Source: Bartonella sp. HY038 (GTDB lineage: Bacteria; Pseudomonadota; Alphaproteobacteria; Rhizobiales; Rhizobiaceae). Taken from it: a DNA stretch of 64,000 nt. Shown here piece by piece: positions 28,586 through 38,354 of this stretch. Below the pieces are notes generated by a model. The model was not told the DNA's origin and did no database searches. It saw nothing but the letters and a program-made list of their open reading frames with translations. Location: assembly GCF_014117425.1 (NCBI RefSeq), contig NZ_CP059725.1:1364001-1428000 (forward strand). The letters run 5' to 3'. A program made the translations under genes and the position numbers. How positions within the stretch are numbered: position 1 is the stretch's first letter; every line of letters begins with the position of its first letter.

Positions 28586-28744
28586 TATCAACCTTAACAA
28601 TAATTCATTTAATGGACATTGGTTGGTAAGGTTTGAAAATTTATAAAGGGTTCAAGACAAGTTAAGTTATTTGAATAATCATTCATTCTGCATTAACTTA
28701 TAAAAAAATCATTTTAGATCCTTCGGATCAAAGGAGTTGAATAA

Positions 28745-30310
28745 ATGACAAAGTTAAGCCGCTTTCGTTCTGCTCGTCGGTTTTTAGCAGCAGTTAGCCT
28801 ATCAACGATAATGGCAGGTTCTGCTATATTAAGTGGCCCGTTAGTTTTTTCGAATATGGCCCTTGCCGATCCTGTTTATGTTGAAGGTCCAAAGCAAATT
28901 GGCTTTGCAGATGTTGTTGATAAGGTAAAGCCTGCAGTCGTATCTGTTCAGGTTAAAAGCAATGTTCGTCCACAAGAGGCCGGTGGGCCATTTTTTGGTG
29001 GGCCTGGTTTTGATCAACTTCCCGACGATCATCCATTAAAGCGATTTTTTCGTGATTTTCAAGAAGATCCACGTGATCTAGATGGTCCACGTGGCCCCCA
29101 TGCTAAACCTGGAAAACCAGGCAGACCAGACCCTAGAGGGCGTATGCGGCCGGTATCACAAGGCTCGGGGTTTTTCATTTCTGAAGATGGATATGTTGTA
29201 ACTAACAACCACGTTGTATCTGATGGCTCAGCCTATGTTGTGGTGCTTGACGATGGGACAGAACTTGATGCTAAACTTATTGGTACGGATCCCCGCACAG
29301 ATCTCGCTGTAATTAAAGTTAATAGTGATCGCAAATTCTCTTATGTAGGCTTTGCTGATGACAGTCAAACACGTGTAGGTGATTGGGTTGTTGCTGTTGG
29401 TAACCCCTTTGGTCTTGGCGGCACTGTGACTGCTGGTATTGTTTCAGCTCGTGGCCGTGATATTGGTGCAAGTGTTTATGATGATTTTATTCAGATTGAT
29501 GCGGCGGTTAACAAGGGTAATTCCGGCGGCCCAACTTTTAACCTTAACGGTCAGGTTGTAGGTATTAATACTGCGATATTCTCACCATCGGGCGGGAATG
29601 TTGGTATTGCTTTTGCAATTCCTGCCACAACTGCTAAGCAGGTTGTTAATCAGCTTATTGAACACGGTAAAGTACAACGCGGTTGGCTCGGTGTGAAAAT
29701 TCAACCAGTTACCAAGGAAATTGCAGATTCTTTAGGGTTAAAAGAAACCAAAGGTGCATTGATTGTTGATCCAATGGATGGACCTGCAGCTAAGGCTGGT
29801 ATTAAAGCAGGTGATGTTATCATTTCTGTTAATGAAGAAGCAGTCAATGATGCAAGAGATCTTGCCCGTAAGATTGGCGGAATTGCACCAGATGAAGCCG
29901 TGACTCTTGGTGTTTGGCGCAATGGTAAACAAGAAAACATTAAGGTCAATATCGCAGCGATGCCAAGCTCAGAAAATGGTGGAGCAACGGCAGGTCAATC
30001 TAGCGGCGATGATGCAAAGCCTGGTGTTGAAGATTCCGATAGTTTGAGTGAATATGGTTTAACTGTAACGCCAGCCGAAGACGGCAAAGGTGTTGTAGTT
30101 ACCGACATTGATAGCGAAAGCGATGCAGCCGACAAGGGCATACGTCCTGGTGACATCATCCGCCAAGTAAATAGTTTTAACGTTTCATCAGCTCAAGAAA
30201 TTTCAAAAATTATTGATGATGCTATAAGGGCGGGTCGTTTAAACGTGGCTTTAAGGGTTGAAAATGAGCGCGGTTCGCGTTTTGTTGCAATTACTGTAAA
30301 AGGAAAATAA
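28745..30310 (+). CDS. degP: Periplasmic serine endoprotease DegP/HtrA (Do-like)
   Basis: A heat-shock protease/chaperone of the periplasm that removes damaged envelope proteins. The 521-residue product has an N-terminal signal peptide ending near ALA (about residue 41). A Pro/Gly/Arg-rich insertion follows at about 80-135. The trypsin-like domain has the triad His156 (TNNHVV), Asp186 (RTDLAV) and Ser260 (GNSGGP), and there are two PDZ domains, at about 310-400 and 435-515. AAAGGAG lies before the ATG, and a small stem-loop (28717-28729) sits just before that site. It is followed by a two-component pair and glnE, an order I recall as conserved in rhizobia. Confidence 0.95.
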   Translation: MTKLSRFRSARRFLAAVSLSTIMAGSAILSGPLVFSNMALADPVYVEGPKQIGFADVVDKVKPAVVSVQVKSNVRPQEAGGPFFGGPGFDQLPDDHPLKRFFRDFQEDPRDLDGPRGPHAKPGKPGRPDPRGRMRPVSQGSGFFISEDGYVVTNNHVVSDGSAYVVVLDDGTELDAKLIGTDPRTDLAVIKVNSDRKFSYVGFADDSQTRVGDWVVAVGNPFGLGGTVTAGIVSARGRDIGASVYDDFIQIDAAVNKGNSGGPTFNLNGQVVGINTAIFSPSGGNVGIAFAIPATTAKQVVNQLIEHGKVQRGWLGVKIQPVTKEIADSLGLKETKGALIVDPMDGPAAKAGIKAGDVIISVNEEAVNDARDLARKIGGIAPDEAVTLGVWRNGKQENIKVNIAAMPSSENGGATAGQSSGDDAKPGVEDSDSLSEYGLTVTPAEDGKGVVVTDIDSESDAADKGIRPGDIIRQVNSFNVSSAQEISKIIDDAIRAGRLNVALRVENERGSRFVAITVKGK

Positions 30311-30376
30311 GAAATCCAGAAAAACTTTGCCATGCTTAATTTAATGCAATGGCGATGTTTTAAAACATTGATTGAT

Positions 30377-30405
30377 AGTGCGGGAGGGATCCCGCACTAA
30401 GTTAT
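30377..30405 (+). terminator. Terminator-like hairpin after degP
   Basis: AGTGCGGGA (30377-30385) pairs with TCCCGCACT (30390-30398) around GGGA; the T tract afterwards is poor. It separates degP from the regulator gene. Confidence 0.7.
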
Positions 30406-30494
30406 TTCTGATTTGTTTTTAAGATTATTAATCTATATTATGGGCATCTATCAAAGATTAATTTTCTTAACATTAAAATGAATGTGAGGCTTTT

Positions 30495-31169
30495 ATGAAA
30501 ATTCTGGTTATTGAAGATGATCGTGAGGCATCGCGCTATCTGGAAAAGGCCTTGAACGAAATGGGGCATCTGGTTGATGTCGCTGGCGATGGTGAAACTG
30601 GTTACACATTAGCAGAACATGGCAGTTATGATGTTTTAATTGTAGATCGTATGTTACCACGTCGTGATGGGTTATCAGTTGTTGCTGGTCTTCGCGCACA
30701 AGGGGTAGAAACACCTGTGCTAATTTTATCGGCACTTGGTCAGGTTGATGATCGGGTGACCGGTTTGCGAGCTGGTGGCGATGATTATCTCACCAAACCA
30801 TATGCATTTTCAGAACTATTGGCACGTATAGAAGTTTTACAAAGACGTAAAAACCCTAAGGATGCTGAGACGGTCTATCGCGTCGGTGATTTGGAATTAG
30901 ATCGCTTGTCGCACTCAGCAAGACGAGCAGGGCATGAAATTGCCTTGCAGCCGCGCGAGTTTCGTTTGCTTGAATATTTGATGCGCCATGCTGGACAAGT
31001 GGTAACTCGCACCATGTTGCTTGAAAATGTTTGGGATTATCATTTTGATCCACAAACGAATGTTATCGATGTTCATATTTCGCGTTTAAGATCAAAAATT
31101 GAAAAAGATTTTGATAGTCCGCTTTTACATACCATCCGTGGTGCTGGCTATATGTTAAAGGCTGCGTAA
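30495..31169 (+). CDS. OmpR/PhoB-family response regulator
   Basis: A 224-residue transcription regulator. The receiver domain (1-115) has the acidic pair in IEDDRE, phospho-acceptor Asp51 (LIVDRMLP) and Lys101 (LTKPYAF). The winged-helix DNA-binding domain (about 128-222) has LQPREFRLLEYLM, the VTRTMLLENVWDYHFDPQTN recognition region and a closing RGAGYML. The kinase gene follows five bases later, so they form a cognate pair. Being next to degP suggests a cell-envelope stress or metal signal, but the signal is unknown. Confidence 0.93.
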   Translation: MKILVIEDDREASRYLEKALNEMGHLVDVAGDGETGYTLAEHGSYDVLIVDRMLPRRDGLSVVAGLRAQGVETPVLILSALGQVDDRVTGLRAGGDDYLTKPYAFSELLARIEVLQRRKNPKDAETVYRVGDLELDRLSHSARRAGHEIALQPREFRLLEYLMRHAGQVVTRTMLLENVWDYHFDPQTNVIDVHISRLRSKIEKDFDSPLLHTIRGAGYMLKAA

Positions 31170-31174
31170 TTTAA

Positions 31175-32575
31175 GTGTTGCTAAATATTAGAAATATTTT
31201 TCGTACTACCGCTGTGCGATTATCCGCACTTTTCATCTTGCTTTTTGGGCTTGTTGCTTTTGGTACTGTGCTTTATATGACTAAGCTTGCCTTTACTATG
31301 GTTCAAAACGAAACTAAGCTTGCTTTAGTAGAAGAAATCTCTTCAATTGAATCAGCCTATGAGCATGGTGGTATATCACTATTGGTTCGTACAATCGATC
31401 GGCGTTCTCGGCAGCCTGGTGCGTTTTTATACCTTGTAACTGATCCAATCGGGCGAATTTTAGCTGGTAATGTTAGCAATATCGAACCGGGACTTTTGAC
31501 AAATACTGATAGTTTGAATGAGCCAATTTATTATGGCCGTTTAGGTGATGGTAATAAAATAAATGATCATCAAGCCCTTGTTATGCTTATTGATTTGCCA
31601 AATGGCATGAAAGTAATGATCGGTCGTGATTTGGGTGATCCCAAAAAATTTGCTGAGGTTGTCCGCAAAGCTTTACTTTTTGCGTTTAGTGCCGTTGCAC
31701 TAGGTACATTCTTGATATGGTTTTTTATTGGGCGGCGGGCTTTACAGCGCATTGATACAATTACGCTTGCATCGCGGAGTTTGATGGATGGTGATTTAAC
31801 TGGCCGGCTACCTGTTTCAGGTTCTGGTGATGAGTTCGACCGTTTAACGGGTAACCTCAACATTATGCTAGAAAAGATTGAGGAGTTAAATGCGGGTCTG
31901 CGTCATGTGTCTGATAATATTGCCCATGATTTGAAAACGCCGTTGACAAGACTGCGCAATAAAGCCGAGCAGGCGTTAAATCACGATAATGACGCTGATA
32001 GTTATAAGGATGCATTAAATCAAGTATTAGATGAATCTGATCAGCTTATTCGTACTTTTAACGCTATATTGATGATTTCGCGGATTGAAGCAGGCAATAC
32101 CATTGTCGAGCATAGTCGGGCTAATTTACGCAACATTGTTGAAGATGTAGCCGAACTTTGTGAGCCGGTAGCAGAAGAGGCCGGTGTTGCATTAACAATT
32201 GGAGCATTACTTGATGTTGATATTAATGCAAGCCGAGAGTTAGTTGCCCAAACTATTTTTAACCTCACTGATAATGCAATTAAATATGCGATTATTGATA
32301 ATGATGCGCCGCAAATTACTTTATCAATGGAAATGGTAGATGATGATCAAATTCGAGTGATCGTTGCTGATAATGGCCCCGGTATACCGGAGGGTGAGCG
32401 TGATAAGGTAACGGAACGCTTTTATCGTTTGGAAAAAAGCCGCACGCATCCAGGTTCAGGCATAGGCTTAAGCCTTGCAAAGGCAGTTATGAAATTGCAT
32501 GGTGGAAGCTTAATATTTGAAGATGCAAAACCAGGTCTTAAAGCTGTATTAATTTTTCCACGTCTTAAAGATTAA
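31175..32575 (+). CDS. Sensor histidine kinase (HAMP, HisKA, HATPase)
   Basis: A 466-residue inner-membrane kinase. It has a first membrane helix at about 13-35, a periplasmic sensor of about 125 residues, and a second helix near 163-185. A HAMP linker at about 185-240 is followed by the phospho-acceptor His251 in NIAHDLKTPLTRLRNKAEQA, and then the ATP-binding domain with N (FNLTDNAIKYA), G1 (VADNGPGIPE), F and G2 (SGIGLSLAKAV) boxes. Translation starts with GTG at 31175, five bases after the regulator stop, without a clear ribosome site, which suggests coupling. The ligand of the periplasmic domain is not identifiable. Confidence 0.93.
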   Translation: MLLNIRNIFRTTAVRLSALFILLFGLVAFGTVLYMTKLAFTMVQNETKLALVEEISSIESAYEHGGISLLVRTIDRRSRQPGAFLYLVTDPIGRILAGNVSNIEPGLLTNTDSLNEPIYYGRLGDGNKINDHQALVMLIDLPNGMKVMIGRDLGDPKKFAEVVRKALLFAFSAVALGTFLIWFFIGRRALQRIDTITLASRSLMDGDLTGRLPVSGSGDEFDRLTGNLNIMLEKIEELNAGLRHVSDNIAHDLKTPLTRLRNKAEQALNHDNDADSYKDALNQVLDESDQLIRTFNAILMISRIEAGNTIVEHSRANLRNIVEDVAELCEPVAEEAGVALTIGALLDVDINASRELVAQTIFNLTDNAIKYAIIDNDAPQITLSMEMVDDDQIRVIVADNGPGIPEGERDKVTERFYRLEKSRTHPGSGIGLSLAKAVMKLHGGSLIFEDAKPGLKAVLIFPRLKD

Positions 32576-32592
32576 CTCTGATCGGTATAAAT

Positions 32593-32862
32593 CTAGGGTC
32601 AGGACCTATTAATTTGATGGAAATGGTATGAGAAAATTTTTGTGAGAACAAGAAGAAGATCCACAGGAAATATGAATATTTTCAAGGGGCTTCGACATAG
32701 TTATCGCGAAAATTTGCCATATCCTGAAAGGACACAAAAACAGCTGTAATCTACTGCGTCGTAAAGTTCAAATGGGTATACCACCCACTTTTCGCTTTCC
32801 TCCTTGTATATTTTTGCTGTTTATTGTGCCATTTCATTTAAATTAATAGGTCCTGACCCTAG
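32593..32862. mobile_element. 270-bp MITE-like element with perfect terminal inverted repeats
   Basis: The ends are a perfect 23-bp inverted repeat beginning CTAGGGTCAGGACCTATT, and similarity continues imperfectly to about 34 bp. Each end is bordered by TA (or CTAG), consistent with a TA target duplication such as that of IS630 or some IS5-type elements. The interior of about 200 bp has no usable reading frame, so this is a non-autonomous element. It lies between the kinase gene and glnE. The family assignment is tentative; the structure is directly visible. Confidence 0.85.
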
Positions 32863-33068
32863 CTAAGCAATGAATAAAAGTTAAAAGCGTAAATTTTACG
32901 AATTTTCGTTTTAATTTTTGTTTTAAATATCTATAAATGGCTATTTATATGGTTTTAAATTTGTGTTTTATTGTTTTTATAACATGAACGGTAAAATAAT
33001 TGGTTATTATGGGTTTTGCTGTGTTTTACCATAGATGGAACCATAATTAAAAACGGTTTGGATGAGAC

Positions 33069-36014
33069 ATGAGTCAGGATATTTTATCGTTAAAGCCATT
33101 TTTTTTAACAGATTTGAAATCAATAACGCCGCTTGACGAAAAGTCTAATTTTTGGCTAGGAGAATTGGTCAAAAATGCTCAGCAGCAAGAGCTGACAGGA
33201 TTAATCCAATTTCTTAACTCATCATCACAGGCTACTCAATTTATTGGCGCTGTGATGACATTATCGCCTTTTTTGCGCGAAATAATATTAGCTAATCCGC
33301 AATTTTTATCACCGTTATTGCTAACTGATATTAGAAGTCGTCTTGACAAGGTTTTAGACCATATTGCTAGTATTGACCAGCTTAATGATGTAAATGAAGC
33401 GCTACTGATGACGCAATTGCGTCGTGGGAAAGCAGAAGCACATTGTTTGATTGCCTTAGCAGATATTGGCGGGGTCTTTACCTGCGCAGAAACTTGCGAC
33501 TGGCTATCTAAACTTGCTGAAGTATCGCTAGGGGCCAGTTTAAGGTTTTTGCTGCGTGAAGCTCACAATGCTAAAAAGCTTACTTTACCAGACCTGGATT
33601 ATCCTGAAAAAGACTGCGGCCTTATCGTGCTTGGCATGGGCAAATTGGGTGCGGGTGAACTTAACTATTCATCTGATATTGATTTGATTGTTTTTATTGA
33701 TGTTGCCTCACCAGCGATTAATGATCCTTTTGAATCCGTGGATATTTTTTCAAAAATGATGCGCCGGCTTATTCGGATCATGCAAGAACGTACCGGCGAT
33801 GGTTACGTATTTCGCGTAGATTTACGTTTGCGGCCCGATCCAGGATCTACACCGCTAGCAATGCCGGTGGTTGCGGCACTTCATTATTACGAGGCACGCG
33901 GTCAGAATTGGGAGCGGGCTGCAATGATAAAAGCGCGACCAGTTGCAGGTGACATAGAAGCAGGTGATAAGGTTTTAAAAGAATTATCACCCTATATTTG
34001 GCGCAAATATCTAGACTATGCAGCTATAGCAGATGTTCATTCGATTAAGCGTCAAATTCATGCTCACAAGGGACATGGTGAAATTGCTGTTAAAGGTCAC
34101 AATGTCAAGCTGGGTCGTGGGGGCATTCGCGAAATTGAATTTTTTGTTCAGACCCAACAGTTAATAGCCGGCGGTCGTTTTCCTGAATTGCGTGGTCGAC
34201 GTACGGTGGAAATGCTTGGGGCATTGTGCGAACTTGGTTGGATAAATGAGGAAGCTCGCAACTCTCTTACTAAAAAATATGGTTTTTTGCGCAGGGTTGA
34301 GCATGCCATTCAAATGGTTGGCGATGAGCAAACCCACATCTTACCTGAAGATAAAGAAGGTTTTCTAAGAGTAGTACGATTATTAGGCTATGAAGATGCA
34401 CAAAGCTTTTCCAATGATTTTTTAAATACATTGAAAGCAGTCGAAGCTCATTATGCAGCCTTATTTGAGCATGAGCAAGAACTTGGCGCCGATATGGGGA
34501 ACCTTGTATTTACCGGCGAGGATGATGATCCTGAAACGCTTGCAACCTTATCACGACTTGGTTTTGGGAGACCAAGTGATATTTGCCGCACCATTCGCAC
34601 TTGGCATTTCGGGCGTTATCGTGCCACCCAATCAGCAGAGGCTCGTGAGCGGTTAACGGAATTGACGCCATCGCTTTTGCAAGCTTTTGGTGCCACTAAA
34701 CGTGCTGATGACGCATTGCTCCGCTTTGATGCTTTTTTGCAAGGTTTGCCGGCAGGCATCCAACTTTTTAGTCTATTAAATTCTAATCCTGCGCTTTTAG
34801 GTATGATCGTATTAATTATGAGTGCTGCGCCCCGTCTTGCTGATATTATTACGCGCAAACCTCATGTTTTTGATGGTATGTTGGATCCGACAACCTTTGC
34901 GCAGTTACCAACTAAACCCTATCTTAAAGAGCGGCTTGATTTTTTCTTGGCACAAGCTATGTCCTATGAAGAGGTTCTTGATCGTTTAAGAATTTTTGCC
35001 GATGAGCAAAAATTTTTAATTGGTATCCGTTTGTTGACTGGCGCTATCGATGGAGAGCGAGCAGGGCGAGCTTTTACAGATCTTGCTGATCTTATGCTTG
35101 CCAAAGCACTTGAAGCCGTAAGAAAAGAGTTCTCCCAAAAACATGGTGATGTGCTTGGTGGAGTTATAGGTCTTTTAGGTATGGGCAAGCTTGGAAGCCA
35201 TGAGCTTACAGCAGGCTCTGATGTTGATATAATATTACTCTATGATCATGATGAAGATGTTGATATGTCGCAAGGCACAAAGCCGCTTTTTGTGACACAA
35301 TATTATATGCGATTAACTCAAAGGCTAATTGCAGCTTTATCAGCGCCAACTGGAGAAGGGGTGCTTTACGAAGTTGATATGCGCTTACGACCATCTGGTA
35401 ATAAAGGCCCACTGGCCGTGTCTTTTACAGCTTTTGATAAATACCAACGTAATGAGGCTTGGGTCTGGGAGCATATGGCTTTAACCCGTGCACGCGGTGT
35501 GTCCGGTGATGATAATTTTTTGGCAAAACTCGATGCTGAAATCGAGGGCGTTTTAAGATCGGCGAATGGAAAAGATGATATCGCTGCTGAAGTTGTTAAA
35601 ATGCGCTTACTGATCGAAAAAGAAAAGCCGCCGATTAATAATTGGGATATTAAAACGATGGCAGGCGGCATTATCGATCTTGAATTTATCGCTCAATATG
35701 CGGTTTTGGCTGGCTATGCGCCTTATGAAAGTGGGAAAACAACTGGCGATGTACTTGCTATCATGAGTGATGAGTTTTGCTCGCCGTCAGACAAAGATCT
35801 ACTGCATAATGCGTTTAAGTTTTATACAAATCTTAGCCAGACATTGCGTATATGTTTAAATGAAGATTTTGACCCTAAAACGATGCCACCCGGCTTTGCG
35901 GATGTATTACAAAGAGCGGTTAATGAGCCGGATTTTGCGCATATTGAAAATCTCATTAATGAAACATCGACTACGATACGTACTCTTTTTCATAAGTTGT
36001 TGGAGCCTTGTTGA
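33069..36014 (+). CDS. glnE: Bifunctional glutamine synthetase adenylyltransferase/adenylyl-removing enzyme
   Basis: GlnE adds or removes AMP on glutamine synthetase in response to PII and glutamine, tuning ammonia assimilation. The 981-residue product has the expected two-domain layout. The N-terminal adenylyl-removing nucleotidyltransferase fold is marked by LGMGKLGAGELNYSSDIDLI near residue 200. A central regulatory region follows, and the C-terminal adenylyl-transferase fold is marked by LLGMGKLGSHELTAGSDVDI near residue 705. Both aspartate pairs of the metal sites are intact. The ATG at 33069 lacks a strong ribosome site. It follows the degP/two-component genes after a small mobile element. 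Confidence 0.96.
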   Translation: MSQDILSLKPFFLTDLKSITPLDEKSNFWLGELVKNAQQQELTGLIQFLNSSSQATQFIGAVMTLSPFLREIILANPQFLSPLLLTDIRSRLDKVLDHIASIDQLNDVNEALLMTQLRRGKAEAHCLIALADIGGVFTCAETCDWLSKLAEVSLGASLRFLLREAHNAKKLTLPDLDYPEKDCGLIVLGMGKLGAGELNYSSDIDLIVFIDVASPAINDPFESVDIFSKMMRRLIRIMQERTGDGYVFRVDLRLRPDPGSTPLAMPVVAALHYYEARGQNWERAAMIKARPVAGDIEAGDKVLKELSPYIWRKYLDYAAIADVHSIKRQIHAHKGHGEIAVKGHNVKLGRGGIREIEFFVQTQQLIAGGRFPELRGRRTVEMLGALCELGWINEEARNSLTKKYGFLRRVEHAIQMVGDEQTHILPEDKEGFLRVVRLLGYEDAQSFSNDFLNTLKAVEAHYAALFEHEQELGADMGNLVFTGEDDDPETLATLSRLGFGRPSDICRTIRTWHFGRYRATQSAEARERLTELTPSLLQAFGATKRADDALLRFDAFLQGLPAGIQLFSLLNSNPALLGMIVLIMSAAPRLADIITRKPHVFDGMLDPTTFAQLPTKPYLKERLDFFLAQAMSYEEVLDRLRIFADEQKFLIGIRLLTGAIDGERAGRAFTDLADLMLAKALEAVRKEFSQKHGDVLGGVIGLLGMGKLGSHELTAGSDVDIILLYDHDEDVDMSQGTKPLFVTQYYMRLTQRLIAALSAPTGEGVLYEVDMRLRPSGNKGPLAVSFTAFDKYQRNEAWVWEHMALTRARGVSGDDNFLAKLDAEIEGVLRSANGKDDIAAEVVKMRLLIEKEKPPINNWDIKTMAGGIIDLEFIAQYAVLAGYAPYESGKTTGDVLAIMSDEFCSPSDKDLLHNAFKFYTNLSQTLRICLNEDFDPKTMPPGFADVLQRAVNEPDFAHIENLINETSTTIRTLFHKLLEPC

Positions 36015-36655
36015 AAACTGTAAATTAGGCGTGTTTATAGCTCACGCAATTATCTTTAGGCATTATTAGCCATAGTTGTTCTGGGGATCGTGTGCAAAAA
36101 CGCAAATATTTTCTTATAGCTTTAATGAAAAATATTACATCAAAGTACCTGAATATTAATTTTGACTTTTAAAATTTTCTAGCGTTGTAAGCAATTGGTT
36201 CTTTAATTTTTATATAATCTAAGCCTACCTTAATACAGGCAGGCCTCAAGATTTTAAAATGGTAAAATTTGTATATTTTTTACGTTAACGCAGAATAAAA
36301 ATAGTATTTGAAATGAGGCCCATATGGTAATGTCTCAACTTATGAAAGGGTTACTCAAATATATTAAAACGTTAAAAATGTCTGTATAACCTGTCCGCTA
36401 CAACAGTTTATCCATATTTTTTTTTAAAAATGAATATTTGTTTTTTATTCTCCCAAGGCAAATCATAACTAATTGAATTTTTTATTTTAAATTAATTAAT
36501 ATAGCTATTTCGTGCCTTTTAAAGGGGCACTTTAAAAGCGACATAAATTAGAACCATTAGTAACAATTCATTAAAAGTTGTTTTATGTCTTTATTTTTTT
36601 GGAAAATACAGTATTTAGTGGCACACAAGAATAAAATACTAAATATAGGTACCCA
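36015..36655. other. Gene-free AT-rich region with second copy of the 23-base repeat
   Basis: No open frame of note. Positions 36272-36294 carry the second copy of the 23-base motif found at 28066-28088. Around it a short inverted pair is visible (GGCCTCA at 36242 and TGAGGCC near 36313-36319), so this may be a small repeat unit. Otherwise I see only AT-rich promoter-like sequence before the permease. Confidence 0.4.
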
Positions 36656-38095
36656 ATGAGTTCAATTTTTCGAAAAAAGACATTTACTAACAATATTACT
36701 AAAACAATGGCACGTACATTAGGATGGCCACATCTTGTTGCGTTAGGTGTTGGTGCGACAGTAGGAACCGGTATTTATACCCTTATCGGCGTTGGCGCAG
36801 ATAGAGCGGGCCCAGCCGTTTTGATATCTTTCTTAATTGCTGGTTTAGTTTCCGCCTGTGCCGCTTTTGCTTATGCGGAGCTTACAACCGCGATACCTCA
36901 TAGTGGGGGTGCGTATACTTTCTCCTATGTAGCTCTAGGTGAATTTCTCGCTTGGATTGTTGGATGGGCACTTATCCTAGAATATTCACTTGTTGTTAGT
37001 ACTGTAGCAGTTAGTTGGTCTGGTTATGCAGTAGGTTTTTTACACGGTATTGGCATTAATTTACCGATTTGGTTATCTGTTGGATATCACACGGTGATCG
37101 ATGGCCAACGTGGTCTAATAAACCTCCCAGCAATTTTGATCATTTTTGGTGTAACTGCAATACTTATTATGGGAACTCGTGAAAGCGCTTTTGTCAACGC
37201 CATTCTTGTCGTTATTAAAATTTTAGCTCTTGTATTATTCGTCGCTATTGCATTGCCTTATTTTAATTCTGATAATTTAACTCCATTCATGCCTTACGGA
37301 TTTCAAAAAAATCTTATCGAGCAAAATGGTATTTTAGTCGAGCATGGCGTAATGGCAGCTGCGTCAATTGTGTTTTTTGCGTTTTATGGCTTTGATGCTA
37401 TTGCAAATGCAGCTGAGGAAACTAAAAATCCCGCCCGTGACTTATCTATTGGCATCATAGGCTCACTTATTATCTGTCTTACTGTTTATATTCTTGTTGC
37501 CTTAGCTGCTATTGGTGCAAGTCATTTTACTGTTTTTGCAGCCAGTCCTGAGCCGTTGGCCTTTATTTTAAGAAGCCTTGGTCAAGGTAAAGTTGCCGGA
37601 ATTATTGGTGCTATCGCAATAATTGCCTTGCCAACTGTTATTCTAGCTTTCTTTTATGGCCAAACCCGTATTTTCTTCGTGATGGGACGCGATGGCTTAC
37701 TTCCTCAGGTTTTGTCAAAGCTTAGCAAGAAAACACAAACACCCGTAGTAACTTCAATTTTTACGGCGATTGTTGTCTCTATATGTGCAGGCATTTTCAG
37801 ACTTGATGAAATTGCAGCTCTTGCTAATGCAGGTACTTTGATCGCATTTACTGCAACTGGTATTAGCCTTTTAATGTTACGCATCAAGGCACCAGAATTA
37901 CCACGGAAATTTAAAGTACCTTTAGTTTGGGTAAGTGGTCCAATTATTGTTTTGGGTTGCTCATATCTTTTCTGGAATTTGCCCAACACTACCAAATATT
38001 ATTGCCTCATTTGGACGGCTATAGGGATTGTTTTTTATGCAAGCTTTGGCTATTGGAATAGCAGATTAAGAAGCAAAAACAACGATGAAGCATAA
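36656..38095 (+). CDS. Amino-acid permease, APC superfamily (cationic amino-acid transporter type)
   Basis: A 479-residue protein with about 12 membrane segments. The first helix region, LVALGVGATVGTGIYTLIGV, is the substrate-binding unwound helix of APC transporters. The FAYAELTTAIPHSGGAYTFS segment near residue 80 and FYGFDAIANAAEETKNPARD near 245 are typical of the YfnA/CAT-like branch. Such proteins import amino acids with protons or exchange them; which amino acid cannot be told. It stands alone between a long gene-free stretch and a strong terminator. Confidence 0.88.
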   Translation: MSSIFRKKTFTNNITKTMARTLGWPHLVALGVGATVGTGIYTLIGVGADRAGPAVLISFLIAGLVSACAAFAYAELTTAIPHSGGAYTFSYVALGEFLAWIVGWALILEYSLVVSTVAVSWSGYAVGFLHGIGINLPIWLSVGYHTVIDGQRGLINLPAILIIFGVTAILIMGTRESAFVNAILVVIKILALVLFVAIALPYFNSDNLTPFMPYGFQKNLIEQNGILVEHGVMAAASIVFFAFYGFDAIANAAEETKNPARDLSIGIIGSLIICLTVYILVALAAIGASHFTVFAASPEPLAFILRSLGQGKVAGIIGAIAIIALPTVILAFFYGQTRIFFVMGRDGLLPQVLSKLSKKTQTPVVTSIFTAIVVSICAGIFRLDEIAALANAGTLIAFTATGISLLMLRIKAPELPRKFKVPLVWVSGPIIVLGCSYLFWNLPNTTKYYCLIWTAIGIVFYASFGYWNSRLRSKNNDEA

Positions 38096-38160
38096 TCGTA
38101 ATATATTTACTGTAATTTAATACAAAATTAGCGGTAAATATATTTATTGCACCAAATCAT

Positions 38161-38196
38161 TAAAGCCAGCATTTATATAAATGCTGGCTTTATTCT
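38161..38196 (+). terminator. Terminator after the amino-acid permease
   Basis: A perfect 15-bp inverted repeat (TAAAGCCAGCATTTA, 38161-38175 and 38178-38192) has a two-base loop and is followed by TTCT. It lies 66 bp past the permease stop and could work in both directions. Confidence 0.82.
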
Positions 38197-38296
38197 ACCT
38201 ATATAATGGTTTCAAAGAGTTATTGTGGGATATATGCTATAGTTTAAACTTTATTTTTTAATATTTATTCAGTCTATTATTATATTTAAACAATGA

Positions 38297-38330
38297 AAAA
38301 GGCGAATATTATTACTAATATTCGCCTTTT
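38297..38330 (-). terminator. Terminator of trhO
   Basis: A 15-bp perfect stem, AAAAGGCGAATATTA at 38297-38311 and its complement at 38316-38330, has a four-base loop. On the minus strand it ends in a T run. It lies 25 bp past the trhO stop. Confidence 0.85.
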
Positions 38331-38354
38331 ATAATAAATCATATTTATTAATTT

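Noticed and set aside
28717..28729. GATCC/GGATC stem next to the degP ribosome site as an RNA thermometer
   Set aside because: A five-base-pair stem that does not include the AGGAG itself is too weak to claim a thermosensor.
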